Assembly (NCBI RefSeq): GCF_000499845.2
Contig: NC_023758.2
Span: 11,877,927 to 11,941,926, forward strand
Length of the DNA: 64,000 nucleotides
DNA from: Phaseolus vulgaris
Lineage: Eukaryota > Streptophyta > Magnoliopsida > Fabales > Fabaceae
Direction of reading: 5' to 3'
The translations under genes were made by a program, and so were the position numbers. Below the pieces are notes generated by a model, which was not told the origin of the DNA, ran no database searches, and was given only the letters and a program-made list of their open reading frames with translations. Of this stretch, positions 10,415-22,809 are shown piece by piece. Numbering within the stretch: the stretch's first letter is position 1; the number at the start of each line of letters is the position of its first letter.

Positions 10415-13400
10415 CTAACTTTTACTTTTAGCATCACCCTGAAATGACAAATAACAGTTAATGGAATAAGCCTTCCTTTAATCGCATCTTTGGCATTCCC
10501 CCACTCTTTTTTTTTTCCTTTGGTACGTATTGATGTGTATAAATAATTGATATAGCACATTAGTAGTATTAATAGAGTTATCAAAAGTAAGGCGCACTAC
10601 TACATAGCTTCACTTCAAAAAAATTCTACAGTAAAATACAAATCATGCCTCAAAACTCATTTAATTTAACATAATATGCAGTCAACAAATATATTTGAGG
10701 AAAAAACCAGAAGCCATCTTCAATGCCTAGATTTTGTCTGAATGTCTCTGTGTTGTTGAGTTTAGGAACCTAAGAACATTATTTATATGGCTTGACAGGA
10801 AATAGTTGAGGTTAATTGACAAAATATACCAGCGAACATTGGTATCATTCATTCTTAATGATACTGTAATCCTAGAAATGATGTAAACAAGAACTTTTAT
10901 TATCATCTCTAGTATGACCATCAACCACATTGCTCATTTGTCAAGAAACAGGTTCATTCTTACAGCAAAACAAAACAACTAGGTCACATTGATCTCCCTT
11001 GTCAACAATCACCGGACCAAGTTGAGGAACACAAGTTTCAGCTTACTTCAATTAAAATTTAAGTTTTATTATTTTAATAATTTACAGTTGTATTTGTGTC
11101 TCTAGAAACAGAATGCAATCAATAGTAGCTGTTTTACATATTGCTTTACAGCATTAAATATAAAGAAAAGAAATAATCAATCATTACCCCAAAGTGAAAA
11201 AGAAGGTAAGAATTTAAGAAACAGTTTGCAGACAAACATAAACTACAAATTTATTTAGGGTACATATATCAGATCAAATGTACAACTTGTACCTTTTCTG
11301 AACGACTTTTTACTACTTTTTGACCACGGTAAGAAGCTGGTGTGGATGTCCCTTTGACATTATGTTTTGACCTTGTCATCTCTGCCTCTTTTCTTTCCTC
11401 CTGTGTTTGATGCACACAGAGTTCAGGCAAGCCATTTATGGATCAAAATAGCAATGCCCATTTTTTATTAGTACCTTAGCATCATGAGTGTTGGAGTACA
11501 TTGTTTAACAAATACTTTATTATTGGTTAAATTTTCTTAAAAACTATTAACTCATAACATAAGCGAAGTTTCTTTAATAAGTAGCACTCACAAGGTTTTG
11601 TGATTTCCAATAAATATCAGTTGACAGCAGGGAATATATTCAAAAGAGGGTGTTTCTGGCATTTTTCCTAGTACACTAGATATATGCAGATACACTTAAG
11701 TGAAACCAAAGGCAAGATGGAATGTAGGATACAAAGAGTGCATTTTTACCTTTACTTTTGATTGAAGACGCATTCTTTCTACTTCTTTTGCATTAGATTT
11801 TTCCTCTATTTTTCTTGAAGACTGATTAAGAAATAGAAAGTCGAAAGGCATAAGTTGGTTGGTTGAACTCTCATATCATAATCTTATGAATATTCCCTGT
11901 TAAATGTAATACTCAAATATCAAGAGCTTGTCCTACCTCTTTTCCTCTCTCTGCTCTGATGTCACTTTTTGGGCCAAAAGTAGTTCGTACAACATTTCCA
12001 CTTTTATCCGCACTCCCAACCTTAGTTGACCTATTCAAAAACAACTTCGCGAGGGTCATATACAGAAAATTTCAACTTAAGGAGAAATTTCAATTGAAAC
12101 TACAATAGATGTGTTAGACAAAATCACAAGTTATAAAATATATTTGAATCAATTTGCATAACAATAACTCTCTACGTTTCCTCCTCTTTTCTACAATATC
12201 CGTAGTTTTCTTGCTAAAAATTCTCCCAAAGAAAGCTACCAACAAAAAAATACCTCATCAAATGGTAATCTTAAGCGCACCAGTAGGATGAAAGCGACAA
12301 AGAGAAAAGGACTACGAAATATACATAAAGGAAAAGAAACTAGTGCAATGAAAACTCATTATCAGAGCAGATTAAAAAATTTACCGTCCATTTTCTTTCC
12401 TCAAAGGCGTAGGTGTTGGAACCTTTGACACGATCCCTCTTGAAGGAACCTGCCCAGCAAATAAAGAAGAAAACATTTTTAAATCAATATGATTTTGTAC
12501 AGTTATATAGTACTATTTGCACTGTATAAAAAAACATTTGTCAATGATGAACAGTAGTTCATAAAGATTTTTCAATTACCTGCTTCTTAATCAAAGATTT
12601 GTCTTCACCAGGAGTTTTTGGCTGGTTGAAGCTGTTCTGGAATGTCTTAAATGCTCGTTTGACTATGTCCTTATCCCCCATTTTCTCCATGATTAAAGAT
12701 CTCCTCATGGTAGCTTGAGGAGCTGGATCAGGATTACTTGGAGCCAAGCTCAGAGACATGTGCAAAGGTTTGTTAGCAAATTTTCTGCTCTCCCCACTAG
12801 AAGTAATTTGCCTCCTTGACAAAGATGGAGAACTTCCCTTTTTAGTTGAAGAAGCAGGTGTTACTGTTTTGGTAGGAGTTGATGCAGGCTTTGAACTTCT
12901 TGGTGTGGAAATCTGGGATGCCTTAGAAGTGGATAGCATTGGTTTCTTCTTTGTCTTGGCTGCATTGCTGCCCTTGTTCACAGAGGTAACCTGTCCAAAT
13001 AAGAGGGAGAGAAATTAAAATCAGGCTAACCAGATTGCCAACCCTTAAAAAGAACATGAATCTGATGGATATATGAGTTAAATCAAACCTTAGATTCCTT
13101 TGGATGAACCAATTTCACATCGTTTGCTTCGACTTCTGAAGCCTTTCCTGTCTCCTTGTACACGACGTGGGAAATTTCTTTCACATCTTCAGCTTCAATG
13201 TTAGGACTTTCTTCATGTTTCATGCATACATCTTCAGGTTCATCCATCTGGAACGAACTATGTGATCTACTTTCCAGTTCCTTGTTCTCCATCTCAACTG
13301 GTGAACCATGGTAACCTGTTGAAACTGCAACTTCCTCCTCAGAATCATTATCATGGGTCCTATGGATCTCACCAACAGAACTGGTTTCTTGCGTAACCCC

Positions 13401-13998
13401 TTCATTGAAATCTTGAGTGTCGGATTTATCAAGCTCTGCATCAGTATTACCACCCAGATCTACTTCAACTTGATCTTCTGATCTGAAAGAATCTTTTTCC
13501 CTTTGCTTCTCCTGAGCCAGCAATTCGGCTTTCCGGGCAGCAATCTTCTTGTAATGGGCTTCAAAGTAAGCTTTTTTCTGAGCCACTGATCCAGGTGTGG
13601 CACACTTCTCGACTTCTTCTAAGTACTTGTTAGGAGAGAAAGAGGACCATCTCTCCCAAGACAAGGAATCGTTCTCAAATCTCCCAAATGAAACAGACAC
13701 TTGCAGAGGAGGACTGGAAGCAGCACTTTCTCCCATCTGCTTCAACATCAGGGGAAAAAACAAAAACTTTTGTGCATAATTGCAGACAACCAACACAGAG
13801 ACAACTCACAAACAACACCAAAAAAGAGCACAGGATTTCAACAATCATAAATTTGGATGTGATACAAGCAGAGAGCAAGACAGATTTGCTACAATAACGA
13901 TAATAAAAAATAATCAATTTCTAATATGAAAGAACCTTAATGACAAATGAGTTTACCTTATCTTCAAACACTGTTGCATCCACAAGAAATTCACCCAT
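10415..13998 (-). CDS. WVD2-like (TPX2-domain) microtubule-associated protein
   Basis: Reconstructed as eight exons with GT-AG introns in one continuous frame: 13998-13957, 13736-13089, 12990-12580, 12449-12385, 12030-11937, 11821-11750, 11400-11293, 10438-10415; 487 residues. Exon 2 carries the N-terminal signature of the WVD2-like 7/MDP40 group: VSVSFGRFENDSLSWERWSS, then KYLEEVEKCATPGSVAQKKA and AHYKKIAARKAELLAQ. The middle is Ser/Thr/Lys-rich and probably disordered. Exons 5-7 encode the TPX2-like helix (about 405-470) with FGPKSDIRAERGKE, then KIEEKSNAKEVERMRLQ and EERKEAEM. Known relatives bind and bundle cortical microtubules in cell elongation. The basic tail that is usually well conserved (KATPMPSFY type) is divergent here (GTSTPASYRG). 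The last exon, GDAKSKS plus stop, is very short and lies behind an intron of about 850 bp; the acceptor is good but this exon is the least certain part. Confidence 0.88.
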
Positions 13999-15339
13999 GG
14001 AAGTAAATTACTACTTCAACACAGAAGCTATGCACAGTATGGCCTGTAAACTAGCAATTGGGGAATAATCATTCCTGGATATCTCACTGAAAAGACCAGG
14101 AGTAAGAGTCCTCACAATGGGACAAAAAAAAAGAGTCTAAAATAATTTGCAGCATATGATGAGAAAGGAGAATAGCAGGGACATGTGCATGTGGATTTGG
14201 AGTGAGAGAATACTCTTATTTTTTTTCTTTCACATCAAATTCTACTTCACTTTCCTACAGTAACAACACCCTTTGTCTGCTTGTGGTACTTCAGGAAACT
14301 CCTAAGACCAAAAAACCAATCATAAAAAAATCCAACATGCCTCAAAAGCAAAACTCAGAGCAAAATGCAAAGTAACTTGAGGTTTCTATATCACAACTGG
14401 TACTCAGTTCCTAAAAGAAGATTTAACTTTTGATACCAATAAGTACCACTGCTTTCCAGTGAGGGCCAAGGTTGAATCAGTTTGGATTAGACTTCAGGGA
14501 TCACAACACAATGAAAGGACACAGAATGATGAAGGGAAAACCTTGTACAAAGTAAAAAAAAAACAAAAAGATACCATACCCTTTTTAGCAAATAATTACT
14601 CAAATTATATAGCTTCAATTAAACAAGTGACCATGCACTGAATAATAAAACAAGGAGATAACAAGTCAAGTCACAACCACACTTAAATTTTGTTTTCCTC
14701 CCACCATACTAGATGGTTCAAAGAAAGAGACCCATTAACCCCAATGCAGTGATGGTTAGATACGTGGATGAGATCAACCATGCAATGTAAGGCAAGGAAG
14801 AAAGGCCCACATCGCCACAAGCTGAACTCTTGCGCCGCGTGTGGAAAGTTTGCATGTGACGACTCTCCAAATTTATTATAATATGTAGCATTTGGACTAC
14901 ATGTGGACCATTATTGAATTGGTTGAACTAAAAGTATAATATAAGGTGCTAGCCCCTACGCCTCAAGTAAGAACAAAAAACGATGCCGTATCGGTCCCTA
15001 CTACCTCAAACGACAGCGTTTGATTTGCAGAGGGGTGATCCAAAATGGGCCCAAGCCCAAATAAAGAATGAAATTAGAAGCAATGGACTTGGCCTTGAAA
15101 TGGTAAGCATGGCACAAAGCATGTTGGTTAATCAAAATCAAAAATCATTTTCAGTGAAATAGAACCTATACATCACACCTTGTGTGGCTTAATATGACTA
15201 GATCACATTTACTTTAAGTTTTTCCTTTCTTTCCCTCATCCTATGCTCTTAAGCTACTCAATCACCACACCCCACTATGCACATGGAAGTTAAACCTATA
15301 TCAGCATCCACCACCTGCTCTCTCTTTCTATTCTACAAC
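13999..15339. promoter_or_regulatory. Divergent upstream region of WVD2-like (-) and germin-like (+) genes
   Basis: About 1.4 kb between the two start codons without coding sequence. It must contain both promoters. A TATA box is clear only for the germin-like gene. The part near 14000-14300 may hold 5' UTR of the WVD2-like transcript; a pyrimidine-rich minus-strand acceptor suggesting a leader intron was not pinned down. Confidence 0.4.
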
Positions 15340-15349
15340 TATATATATA
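15340..15349 (+). promoter_or_regulatory. TATA box of the germin-like gene
   Basis: TATATATATAC lies about 75-84 bp before the ATG at 15424. A start site 25-35 bp downstream would leave a leader of about 45-50 nt and place the earlier in-frame ATG at 15277 upstream of transcription, which decides the start codon. Confidence 0.6.
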
Positions 15350-15423
15350 CATACACTTTGGCTTTGGCTTATGCAAACTACCATATAATTTTCCTTTCAC
15401 TTGTTTCCTCAATTGTAGCAAAA

Positions 15424-16074
15424 ATGAGAAACTATTTTCACTTACTTTTCTTCACCCTATCCCTTCTGTTGGGCCAATCCAGACCCGACCCTGACCCACT
15501 TCAAGATTATTGTGTTGCTGATAACAAAGGTGAATTTTTTATTAATGGGGTGCCTTGTATCAACCCAGATAAAGTTTCACCATCCCATTTTGTGACATCT
15601 GCTTTGTCTAAGAATGGTAACACTAGTAACCCATTCGGCTTCAGTGTCACAGCCACCAACACTGTTAATCTTCCTGGGCTTAACACATTGGGCCTGGTAT
15701 TGGTCCGGGTTGATATAGCGGGGAATGGGATTGTGCCACCTCACTCGCATCCACGGGCCTCCGAAGTGACCACTTGCCTCAAGGGTCAGCTTCTTGTGGG
15801 CTTTGTTGACACGAATAACCGTGTGTTTACCCAGAACCTGAAGCCCGGTGAGTCATTTGTGTTCCCAAAGGGCCTGGTACATTTCTTGTTCAATAGTAAC
15901 TCAAGGGAACCAGCACTAGCTCTTTCTGGTCTAAATAGCCAGAACCCAGGTGCACAAATTGCATCACTTGCAACATTTGCTAGCAAGCCTTCTATTAATG
16001 ATGAAATTCTCAAGAAGGGTTTCCAAATTACCGGCAGAGAAGTGGAAACCATTCGTAGAAACCTTGGAGGATGA
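15424..16074 (+). CDS. Germin-like protein (cupin), secreted
   Basis: Single-exon gene of 216 residues, normal length for the family. Germin-like proteins are secreted, manganese-binding cupins of the cell wall; some have oxalate oxidase or superoxide dismutase activity, others none shown. Seen: signal peptide (about 1-18, hydrophobic LLFFTLSLLLG), the PLQDYCVAD start of the mature protein, Cys30 and Cys45 for the N-terminal disulfide, cupin box 1 PPHSHPRASE with metal ligands His107, His109 and Glu114, and box 2 GESFVFPKGLVHFLFN with His153. One N-glycosylation sequon lies at Asn66. The open frame continues upstream to an ATG at 15277, but that stretch contains the TATA box and lacks a signal peptide at its start, so 15424 is preferred. 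Convergent with the GATL gene. Enzyme activity cannot be read from sequence. Confidence 0.93.
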   Translation: MRNYFHLLFFTLSLLLGQSRPDPDPLQDYCVADNKGEFFINGVPCINPDKVSPSHFVTSALSKNGNTSNPFGFSVTATNTVNLPGLNTLGLVLVRVDIAGNGIVPPHSHPRASEVTTCLKGQLLVGFVDTNNRVFTQNLKPGESFVFPKGLVHFLFNSNSREPALALSGLNSQNPGAQIASLATFASKPSINDEILKKGFQITGREVETIRRNLGG

Positions 16075-17987
16075 TTACTTGATTATGGTGGTAATGGAGG
16101 TGATACAACTATTGTTACCAATATGCTTTAATTTCTTATTGCATTTTGCTTGGGATTCTAGGTGGGAACATGGTGTTAGATTGTCATATTTAAAATGTCA
16201 GATTGCGTATTTAAAATGAAAAGAAAGAGACATCGAACACAGTCATGTTACATTACATGTTTAATAATCAAATTAAAATCAGATGGCTGATCTCAGTCAT
16301 GTATGATTGTCCTTTTTCTCCTCCTCCCTTTGGTTGGATTGTTTTCCTGTTTTTAATCTGTTGAGACAGTTCATATAGCTGGCACCTTTTTTGTAAGGTT
16401 CATGAAAAATGGAGTGTGTATAAATTCAAACCCCTTATGAATATTTCCAAACCAAAAGTTACTTCTGTTTATACTACTACAGTATCTACTTTACTTTTCT
16501 GTTCCTCAATCATAGTCCTTTGATGTCATTTTTTTCTGCAGACATGACGCAAACAATGCAATTGCCAATTGCCAACATGTTTTGTACTCGGATTTTTAAT
16601 GTTCATTCCTCCAATACATGATATTCTTCTTGTAGCACAGTAGGCTAATAGTACTTTCAATGTGACATTTTTCTTATTTTTATCCCCGAATAAAATAAAA
16701 TAAAATAAATCACAGTTTGGCATTAAGATTTTAGTTGAGTAAATACACAGCTCTGGTAAACTTCAACTGTTTAACTTTTTGTTCCTCGATCATTTTTTAT
16801 AGAACTTGTTTTTGTAGACATGTGGCAAATAATGCAATTGGCAATTGGCACTAAGAATATTAATAATGTCCCAATAGTTTAATTGAGTAAGCAAACGCGA
16901 AATTTCTTAATTTCATTTGAAACAGACATTGTAACGGTACACCTCATGTGGTCAACTTTGGTAAACCAGAACTGCAAGCCATGACTTCATGTTGGACAAA
17001 GGGCACATACAACGGAAATTTAAAAAAAAATAAATAAAATTATGTAGCATAATACTGTAAAGTATAAACCAATAATTTAGCATTATCAATGTTATTCTTA
17101 TACAAATTCCTATGAATCCGTTCCTTGGATTCTCATGGAAGTGTTGAGAAGACTCGGTGACATGACGGCTGTGAAGAAAATTGCGAGTGAAGATGAAATT
17201 GCAATGATTTATCCTTACGCGAAGAACTTTCCAAATAACATTAGCTGTGTTGTGGGGTCTAAAGTTGTTGATATGTGAAAACAACGATCGCTGTTGTTAG
17301 CCATCAAATTTCAGTTTCCTCATGGCAAAGGAAACAACCGTGACCAAACCTACTACTGCTTCAAACCCCTTTTCATGTACACTTTATTTCCCCCTTTCTT
17401 TACCCTTAGTTCTTAATTCATTCCGTGATCAATTCTCAATCACAACATGACAAGTGCCAATGTGCCTCTTCCTCTTTCTTTCTCCTTTTCATTTATTCAG
17501 TCCCTATGTTTATCCTAATTTTTATTTTTACTTTATACACCAGAAGAGAATTCAATAACTTTTCATATTTTGCAGTGTTCGATATTTGTTTAAAACTTCA
17601 CTTCATCCTTCAATAGTGTAACAGTCACAGGTAGGAAAGGAAACAAAGGGTGATAGAAACCGAATCCAAATAAAACAATGAACAACTGTCTGTTATTCTT
17701 CTTCACTTTGTTTGGCACATACAATCAATGGTCCCATACAAAGAACTGAACCCACCCACCAAAATCGTTCCAATGGAACCCTCCACCAGCAGAAAAAAGA
17801 ATCGAAATTTCATATTTTGTAAAGCACAAGAATTTTAAACGCCTTAAGAAAAGAGAAATTCTACAGAAAGAATGAAGAACCCCAATCAATCCCTTCTACT
17901 CAATCTGTTCTGTACACTGCTAAGAAAGAATCTCTGAACAACAAATGTACCAAAGAATCACCATCACCATCATCATCGTCGTTGTCG
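16075..17987. other. Intergenic, germin-like to GATL (convergent)
   Basis: No gene is supported. It contains both 3' UTRs, an (AAATA)n microsatellite around 16689-16709 and a pair of diverged direct repeats (16495-16575 and 16770-16852). The minus-strand open frame 16952-17284 shows no recognisable domain and is not called. Confidence 0.45.
16495..16852. repeat. Diverged direct repeat pair, about 80 bp, about 275 bp apart
   Basis: Both copies read roughly GTTCCTC(A/G)ATCAT, then TAGACATG or CAGACATG, then CAAATAATGCAATTGGCAATT or its close variant. The order of words is kept in both, so this is a local duplication, not chance. No function is suggested. Confidence 0.5.
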
Positions 17988-19130
17988 TCACAACAAATCA
18001 TGAGCGTAGCCAACCAAAATAGAAGAAGAGAATCCCCAGTTCTGATCTCTCACCCTATCCCTCACTTCTTTGGGTTTATACAAATCATAAGGCTCCCAAA
18101 GACGATCCAACGGACAAGGTTTCTTCTCATCAAGCCTCACCCAAGGCTTCCCCTTTCCACTCCAATGTAACAAACTAACTGGACCAGGATGCAAGGACCT
18201 ACACACACCATTAACGTTATCCCCACCAAGCCCATGCTGGTTCCATCTATGATCAATGGCTTCAACATTCCCTGCGAAAACAAGCAAAAAAGGAGGCAGA
18301 GAGCCCAACTCATAAATCCTCTTCTTCCTCTGCAGTTCCATCCAGTTCTCGATCCTCTTCCTGTAGTTCCCCTCCCTCCACCGCACCAAATCCATCACCA
18401 TCACTCCAGTGTTGAAATAACAAGGCTTTCGAGAAGAGAACACGCGAGAGAGTAAAGGGTCGTTCCAGAACTCGTCGGTGAAGTACTTCGTGAAGTTCGC
18501 GTGGCAATATTCCGGCGCACCGATCACGCGCGCGTCCGTGAGTGGCACGCGCCACAGCTTCCGTACGTCGTCGACCACCACCACGTCGGAGTCAAGGTAG
18601 ATCACGCGGTCGACGCACGTGTCCAGCATGTCACCGAGGTAGTTGCGCGCATAGTTCAACGGGTTTTCCAAGGCTAGTCGGATTGAAGACGATATTAGAT
18701 TAATCACCGTGTCTTCCCTAAAGATGTAAACTTTGAAGTTCAAAGAGGGGAAGATGGACCGAACGAGACGGGTCAGGACCCGAGGGCTTGCCGGGTCGAA
18801 CTCCGCCGCGACGAAGTGGAAGAACACGCTTTCCGGACACGAGGAGTGGCGGAGAACGGAGTGCACCGCGGCGATGGAGCCGCGGAGGTAGCCGGAGTCG
18901 AGGGTCATGGCGATGTGGACCAGAGAGGGGTCGCACGAGGGGAAAGCGGTGTGGGTCGAGGAAACGGGGCAGCCCGCCCCATTTCGGTACTCCAGTGCCT
19001 CCGCATAGTTGAAAAACGCGCCGTCGTCTTCGGTGGTCGGAAAAGAGCGGATTCCGAGGCAGAAGAACGGGGGGAAGAGGAAGCAGAGAATGAGGGAGGA
19101 AACGACGGCACCTAGGCGAAGGGGAAGCAT
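17988..19130 (-). CDS. Galacturonosyltransferase-like protein (GATL, GT8 family)
   Basis: Intronless gene for 380 residues, as usual for GATLs. GT8 enzymes of this branch act in the Golgi on pectin or xylan precursors using UDP-sugars; the best known member is PARVUS/GATL1. Seen: N-terminal hydrophobic signal or anchor (about 5-24), [21 protein letters not shown] opening the GT8 fold (71-91), the DxD metal/nucleotide site in [12 protein letters not shown] (Asp180, Asp182), [10 protein letters not shown] (239-248), [12 protein letters not shown] (294-305) and [10 protein letters not shown] (321-330). Asn212 is in an NFT sequon. The start is the first ATG of the frame and directly precedes the hydrophobic segment. 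The coding half near the N-terminus is strikingly GC-rich compared with its surroundings. Placement within the GATLs is not resolved, and catalytic activity is unproven for several members. Confidence 0.94.
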   Translation of the reverse strand: MLPLRLGAVVSSLILCFLFPPFFCLGIRSFPTTEDDGAFFNYAEALEYRNGAGCPVSSTHTAFPSCDPSLVHIAMTLDSGYLRGSIAAVHSVLRHSSCPESVFFHFVAAEFDPASPRVLTRLVRSIFPSLNFKVYIFREDTVINLISSSIRLALENPLNYARNYLGDMLDTCVDRVIYLDSDVVVVDDVRKLWRVPLTDARVIGAPEYCHANFTKYFTDEFWNDPLLSRVFSSRKPCYFNTGVMVMDLVRWREGNYRKRIENWMELQRKKRIYELGSLPPFLLVFAGNVEAIDHRWNQHGLGGDNVNGVCRSLHPGPVSLLHWSGKGKPWVRLDEKKPCPLDRLWEPYDLYKPKEVRDRVRDQNWGFSSSILVGYAHDLL

Positions 19131-19480
19131 TGGAGTAATGGGTGGGTGGCAAAACGGGTTCTTGGTGGAAGAAAATGAAAGGGTCTTAAAGAAAAAACGG
19201 CATTGTTGGAATTTCTTGTGATGTTCTTGAGTTCTGCGTTTTTCTTTCTTTCTTGTGTTGGTGCGTTTTAAAGAGTACGCGGTTTTCTCTGGAACCAGGA
19301 TGGAGTGAAGTTCCAGAGAGAGAAAGAGAGGGAGGTAGAGAGTTCTGAGAAAAACAAATCTATGACTTACTTATACCAGATTCATTTTTCATTCATTCAT
19401 CACTGTCTCTGTCTCAATTTCTCTCTCTCTCTCTCTATCTCCTTTTTTTTTCTTCTTTTTTCTATCTTCTAAAAAAAAGG
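19131..19480 (-). promoter_or_regulatory. GATL 5' region with CT/GA microsatellite
   Basis: The leader and promoter side of the GATL gene contains a (CT)n run at about 19421-19441 and purine-rich GAGAGAAAGAGAGG at about 19315. On the minus strand GGTATAAGTAAG at about 19376-19365 is a possible TATA box, about 240 bp before the ATG. GA/CT repeats are common in plant promoters; any role here is inference. Confidence 0.4.
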
Positions 19481-20690
19481 GAAGAGGACGTGTCTGGTTT
19501 TAACACATTGGCAGCTGCTGTTAAGCAAGGAATTTTGTTTTTTTTTTATTTCTTTTTTTTGTACTTTTTCTTTTGCCATCTGTGTCATTATTCATCATTT
19601 TTTTTAATTTCCTTTTTTCACAAATTTACAAAATACTACTCGAATCCGTGTTTCTATTTAAAGATACAAAATACAATTCACGCCTCCAAAACGCTCTTAC
19701 GCGCTCCCTGTTAACTTCTAAAAAAAATTATATATAACGTAAATTATTTGATTTTGCAAAAAGAATTATAGTATTAGAGAAAATTTAATATACTGCGGTA
19801 TGGTATTTGTACTGTATTTGTGCATCCACGAGATACAACCATAAACGCACAAGAACAGGTGGATATTGAGTAAGTAGCTACGTGCCAAATAATTTTTGCT
19901 GTCATAAGCTGGATTTTCAAATTCAGCAGTTAAACGAAAAACACGAAAATGAATTTTGTATTCTTCTCTTTAAATTAGAAAGTTATTTTTGCTCTTGCTC
20001 TCTCTACTGCTTATACACCATTACGAAATTCCTATAATGTTGATTTCATAACAAACATTGCTTTCAATTTCAAGGATATTAATTATGGTTGTTATGATTT
20101 GTGACACATTCATTAGGTTAGGGTTCATATTATCTACTTCCTTAAAATTTAAGGAAAAAAAAAACACTTTTATCCTTCCATTTTACATATAGCTAAAAAA
20201 ATCAGTTATATTGTAAAAGAAATAGTTCTTGAAGAAATATTGTTCCATTGTTGATTTGAATTTATTACAGCATTTAGTAGTGCATTGAGCATTCTGTAGT
20301 GTTGTGACAGCTAGCTATGAGCATGCAGAGTTGGAAATTTAAAATTGTAATCTGCATATCGTGGTTGGAGGGGTTGCCTTCCCTATTTATGAACATAAAT
20401 GACGTTTGACCATTTCGATGCAAAAGAAAAAAGGAAAAACTAATGCAATTCTGTGTTTCATTTCACTTACTCATCACAATATTTAAGAGGTCTTTTCAGA
20501 CCATAATGGAAACTCTTCCCTTCAATTCTACTATCTCATCATTATTATTTCTATCAACCATCAAAAATGCATTCATGCACTCTCAAAACACTCTCACAAC
20601 ACCTCTCAAATCAAAAATGCACTTTTCTTCTTAAATATAAATACATTTTAAGTATTTTTATCTTATGTCAAACAGCGTAGAACGTTCATA
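19481..20690. other. Intergenic, no gene seen
   Basis: AT-rich sequence without recognisable coding or repeat structure. The stretch 20280-20420 has more balanced composition but no clear promoter or coding signal. Confidence 0.35.
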
Positions 20691-21640
20691 TTCTGAGGTG
20701 GATGAAAATAGTTTGTTTTACAAATCAACTTATGATTTAGGGAAATTATCGAGTATGTTGAAGAAATGTGGAGAAATTTATCTGTAAAAAAATTATTATC
20801 TTCAAGTAAAACAAATATAGGGAATTATAGTAAATGAGGGTAGTAATTTCTATATAATTGATTTGTATTTATAGACATTTTATTAATTTTTATTTATTTA
20901 TAGACTTTTTTTTATATGAATTGTAGGATTGAAAAGGTAAAAAACATACATTTAATTATCAAATATATCATTCAATCAATTATAACTATATAAGTATTTG
21001 AGTTATATAGTTGTATTTAATTTAATTTAATTATGTCAGATTTTACTAGAATTAATTGATTTGATTAAATTTTTATATTATCATGTGTATTTCCATATAT
21101 TTTAAAAAATATATTATCATATTAGTACAATTTGTGTATTGATATTTTTTTTTATATTTGTTAATAATTGTTCTTACTAGAAAACAAAGTTAATCTTTTG
21201 GAATGGATGAAAATTGTCTATTTTGTAAGTAAGTTATGACTTCAGAAGAGAATTTGTCTAGTATGTCGAAGATATATGAGGAGATTCATATGTAGAACAT
21301 TTTTCAACGTTTAAGTAAATAAAAACATATATAAAGAATTATAAATATATTAAATATATAAGTGAGTGTGAGAATTGAGTGAGTATCTTCTATGAAATTG
21401 ATTTGTATTTACAGATATTTTTGGACATTGATTGTGATGTTAAAAAGGTATATAAAATACATATTTAATTATGAAATATGGCATTCAAACAATTATTACT
21501 ACATAAATATTGTATTTATATGGTTGCATCTAATTTGATTGAATTATATCTTATTTTACTAGACTGCATTTAATTTAATTAAATTGTATATTATTATGTA
21601 TATCTCTAATATATTTTGGATAGACGGGTAAAATATTTAT
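20690..21640. repeat. Local segmental duplication, two diverged copies of about 430 bp
   Basis: Copy 1 (about 20697-21130) and copy 2 (about 21206-21640) share an ordered set of phrases: GGATGAAAAT(A/T)GT, a TTATGA(T/C)TT(A/C) segment, AGTATGT(T/C)GAAGA, GATTTGTATTTA(T/C)AGA, then a block beginning ATTTAATTAT(C/G)AAATAT and ending near ATTTAATTTAATT. They lie about 510 bp apart in the same orientation. No open frame is preserved. It is probably an old tandem duplication of intergenic DNA or of an unknown element. Confidence 0.6.
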
Positions 21641-21756
21641 TACTCTTATTATACAATTATAAATGCATTATGAGTTCTAATGTATTTTTTTCATTTAGAG
21701 AAGAAATGTGAATAGGTTACATATTACTAGTATATATTCCTTTAGGATATGTTTGC

Positions 21757-21876
21757 TTTAAGGGAAGTACTATTCACATGGTTAGATGTGCATCGATATT
21801 CTTCATTTGAATTCACATATCTGAGTGGGAGAAGAAGAAGGGATCAACGTGAATAGTATCTTCGAAACTCCCTCTG
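21757..21876. repeat. Short imperfect inverted repeat (possible MITE remnant)
   Basis: GGGAAGTACTATTCACATGG near 21757 pairs with the reverse complement of the sequence near 21851-21876, which contains GTGAATAGTATCTTCG. The core TACTATTCAC is perfect and the outer bases diverge. It could fold as a hairpin. No target duplication was established. Confidence 0.4.
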
Positions 21877-21959
21877 AGATGCAAAGAACCTTACAGAAAC
21901 TCATGTATGATGGTATATTTTTCCTAATTTAGTCTCGTTTTTGTCTTTACATAAAAGTG

Positions 21960-22800
21960 GCACAATACTTTTTTTTCCCATTATGTAGTTAATATATATA
22001 ACATAATATAATAAAAAATTAAATAATATTAAAATTATCTAAATAAAAATGAAATGATATTAAAATTGTCTAAATATAAATATTAATTATTACACAAAAT
22101 TTAAATAACACAAACATTTAATAATATTATTAATAAACAAAATTTAATAATTAATAAAAATTAATAATAAAATAAGTTTGTATTTAGATTATTAATAATT
22201 AGTAATTAATAATTAATAATACAAACATATATAGATATTTTTAATAAATAAATTATATAATTATTATTATTATAAATATAATAATATTGTTTACATTTAA
22301 TACAAAATTATGTGTCAATCATACTTTTTTAATTTATGAACATTTAAATTATTTATTATTAGGTAACAATTTATTATTTTTACATATATTGAATTTATGT
22401 CTAAATATTTTTCATCAAAGTAACTCATATTTCCTTCTCTCATGCTATTTACCGTTTAAAATTTATATTAAGAATATATATATAGTGCACAATTTTACTG
22501 AAATAGTTTCACAATCTCAATAAATAGATAATTGTGGTGATTGATCATTTAACAAATTAATTATGTAAATAAACATATCAAGATAATAATAATTAATAGT
22601 ACATTATAAAATAATAACATCACTTATTTTTGGGTCAAATTAAAACCGTACATAATTTGAGACTATGATATATAGATTTAACCCTAAATGAAAATATTCC
22701 AAATTAAAAATGTAAATATTTTTAAGTCCTCTTATTAATATTTTATTTTATATAATAATTAACTACGAGTATATTTTATATTTATTACATCACTAGTTAA
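21960..22800. other. Very AT-rich intergenic DNA
   Basis: Nearly pure A/T with many TTAATA and AATAAT words. No gene, and open frames here reflect composition only. Confidence 0.4.
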
Positions 22801-22809
22801 CTAAAAGAA

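Noticed and set aside
18718..19152. Several GC-rich open frames on both strands over the GATL 5' half
   Set aside because: These are shadows of the GC-rich GATL coding sequence; only the GT8 frame has conserved motifs.
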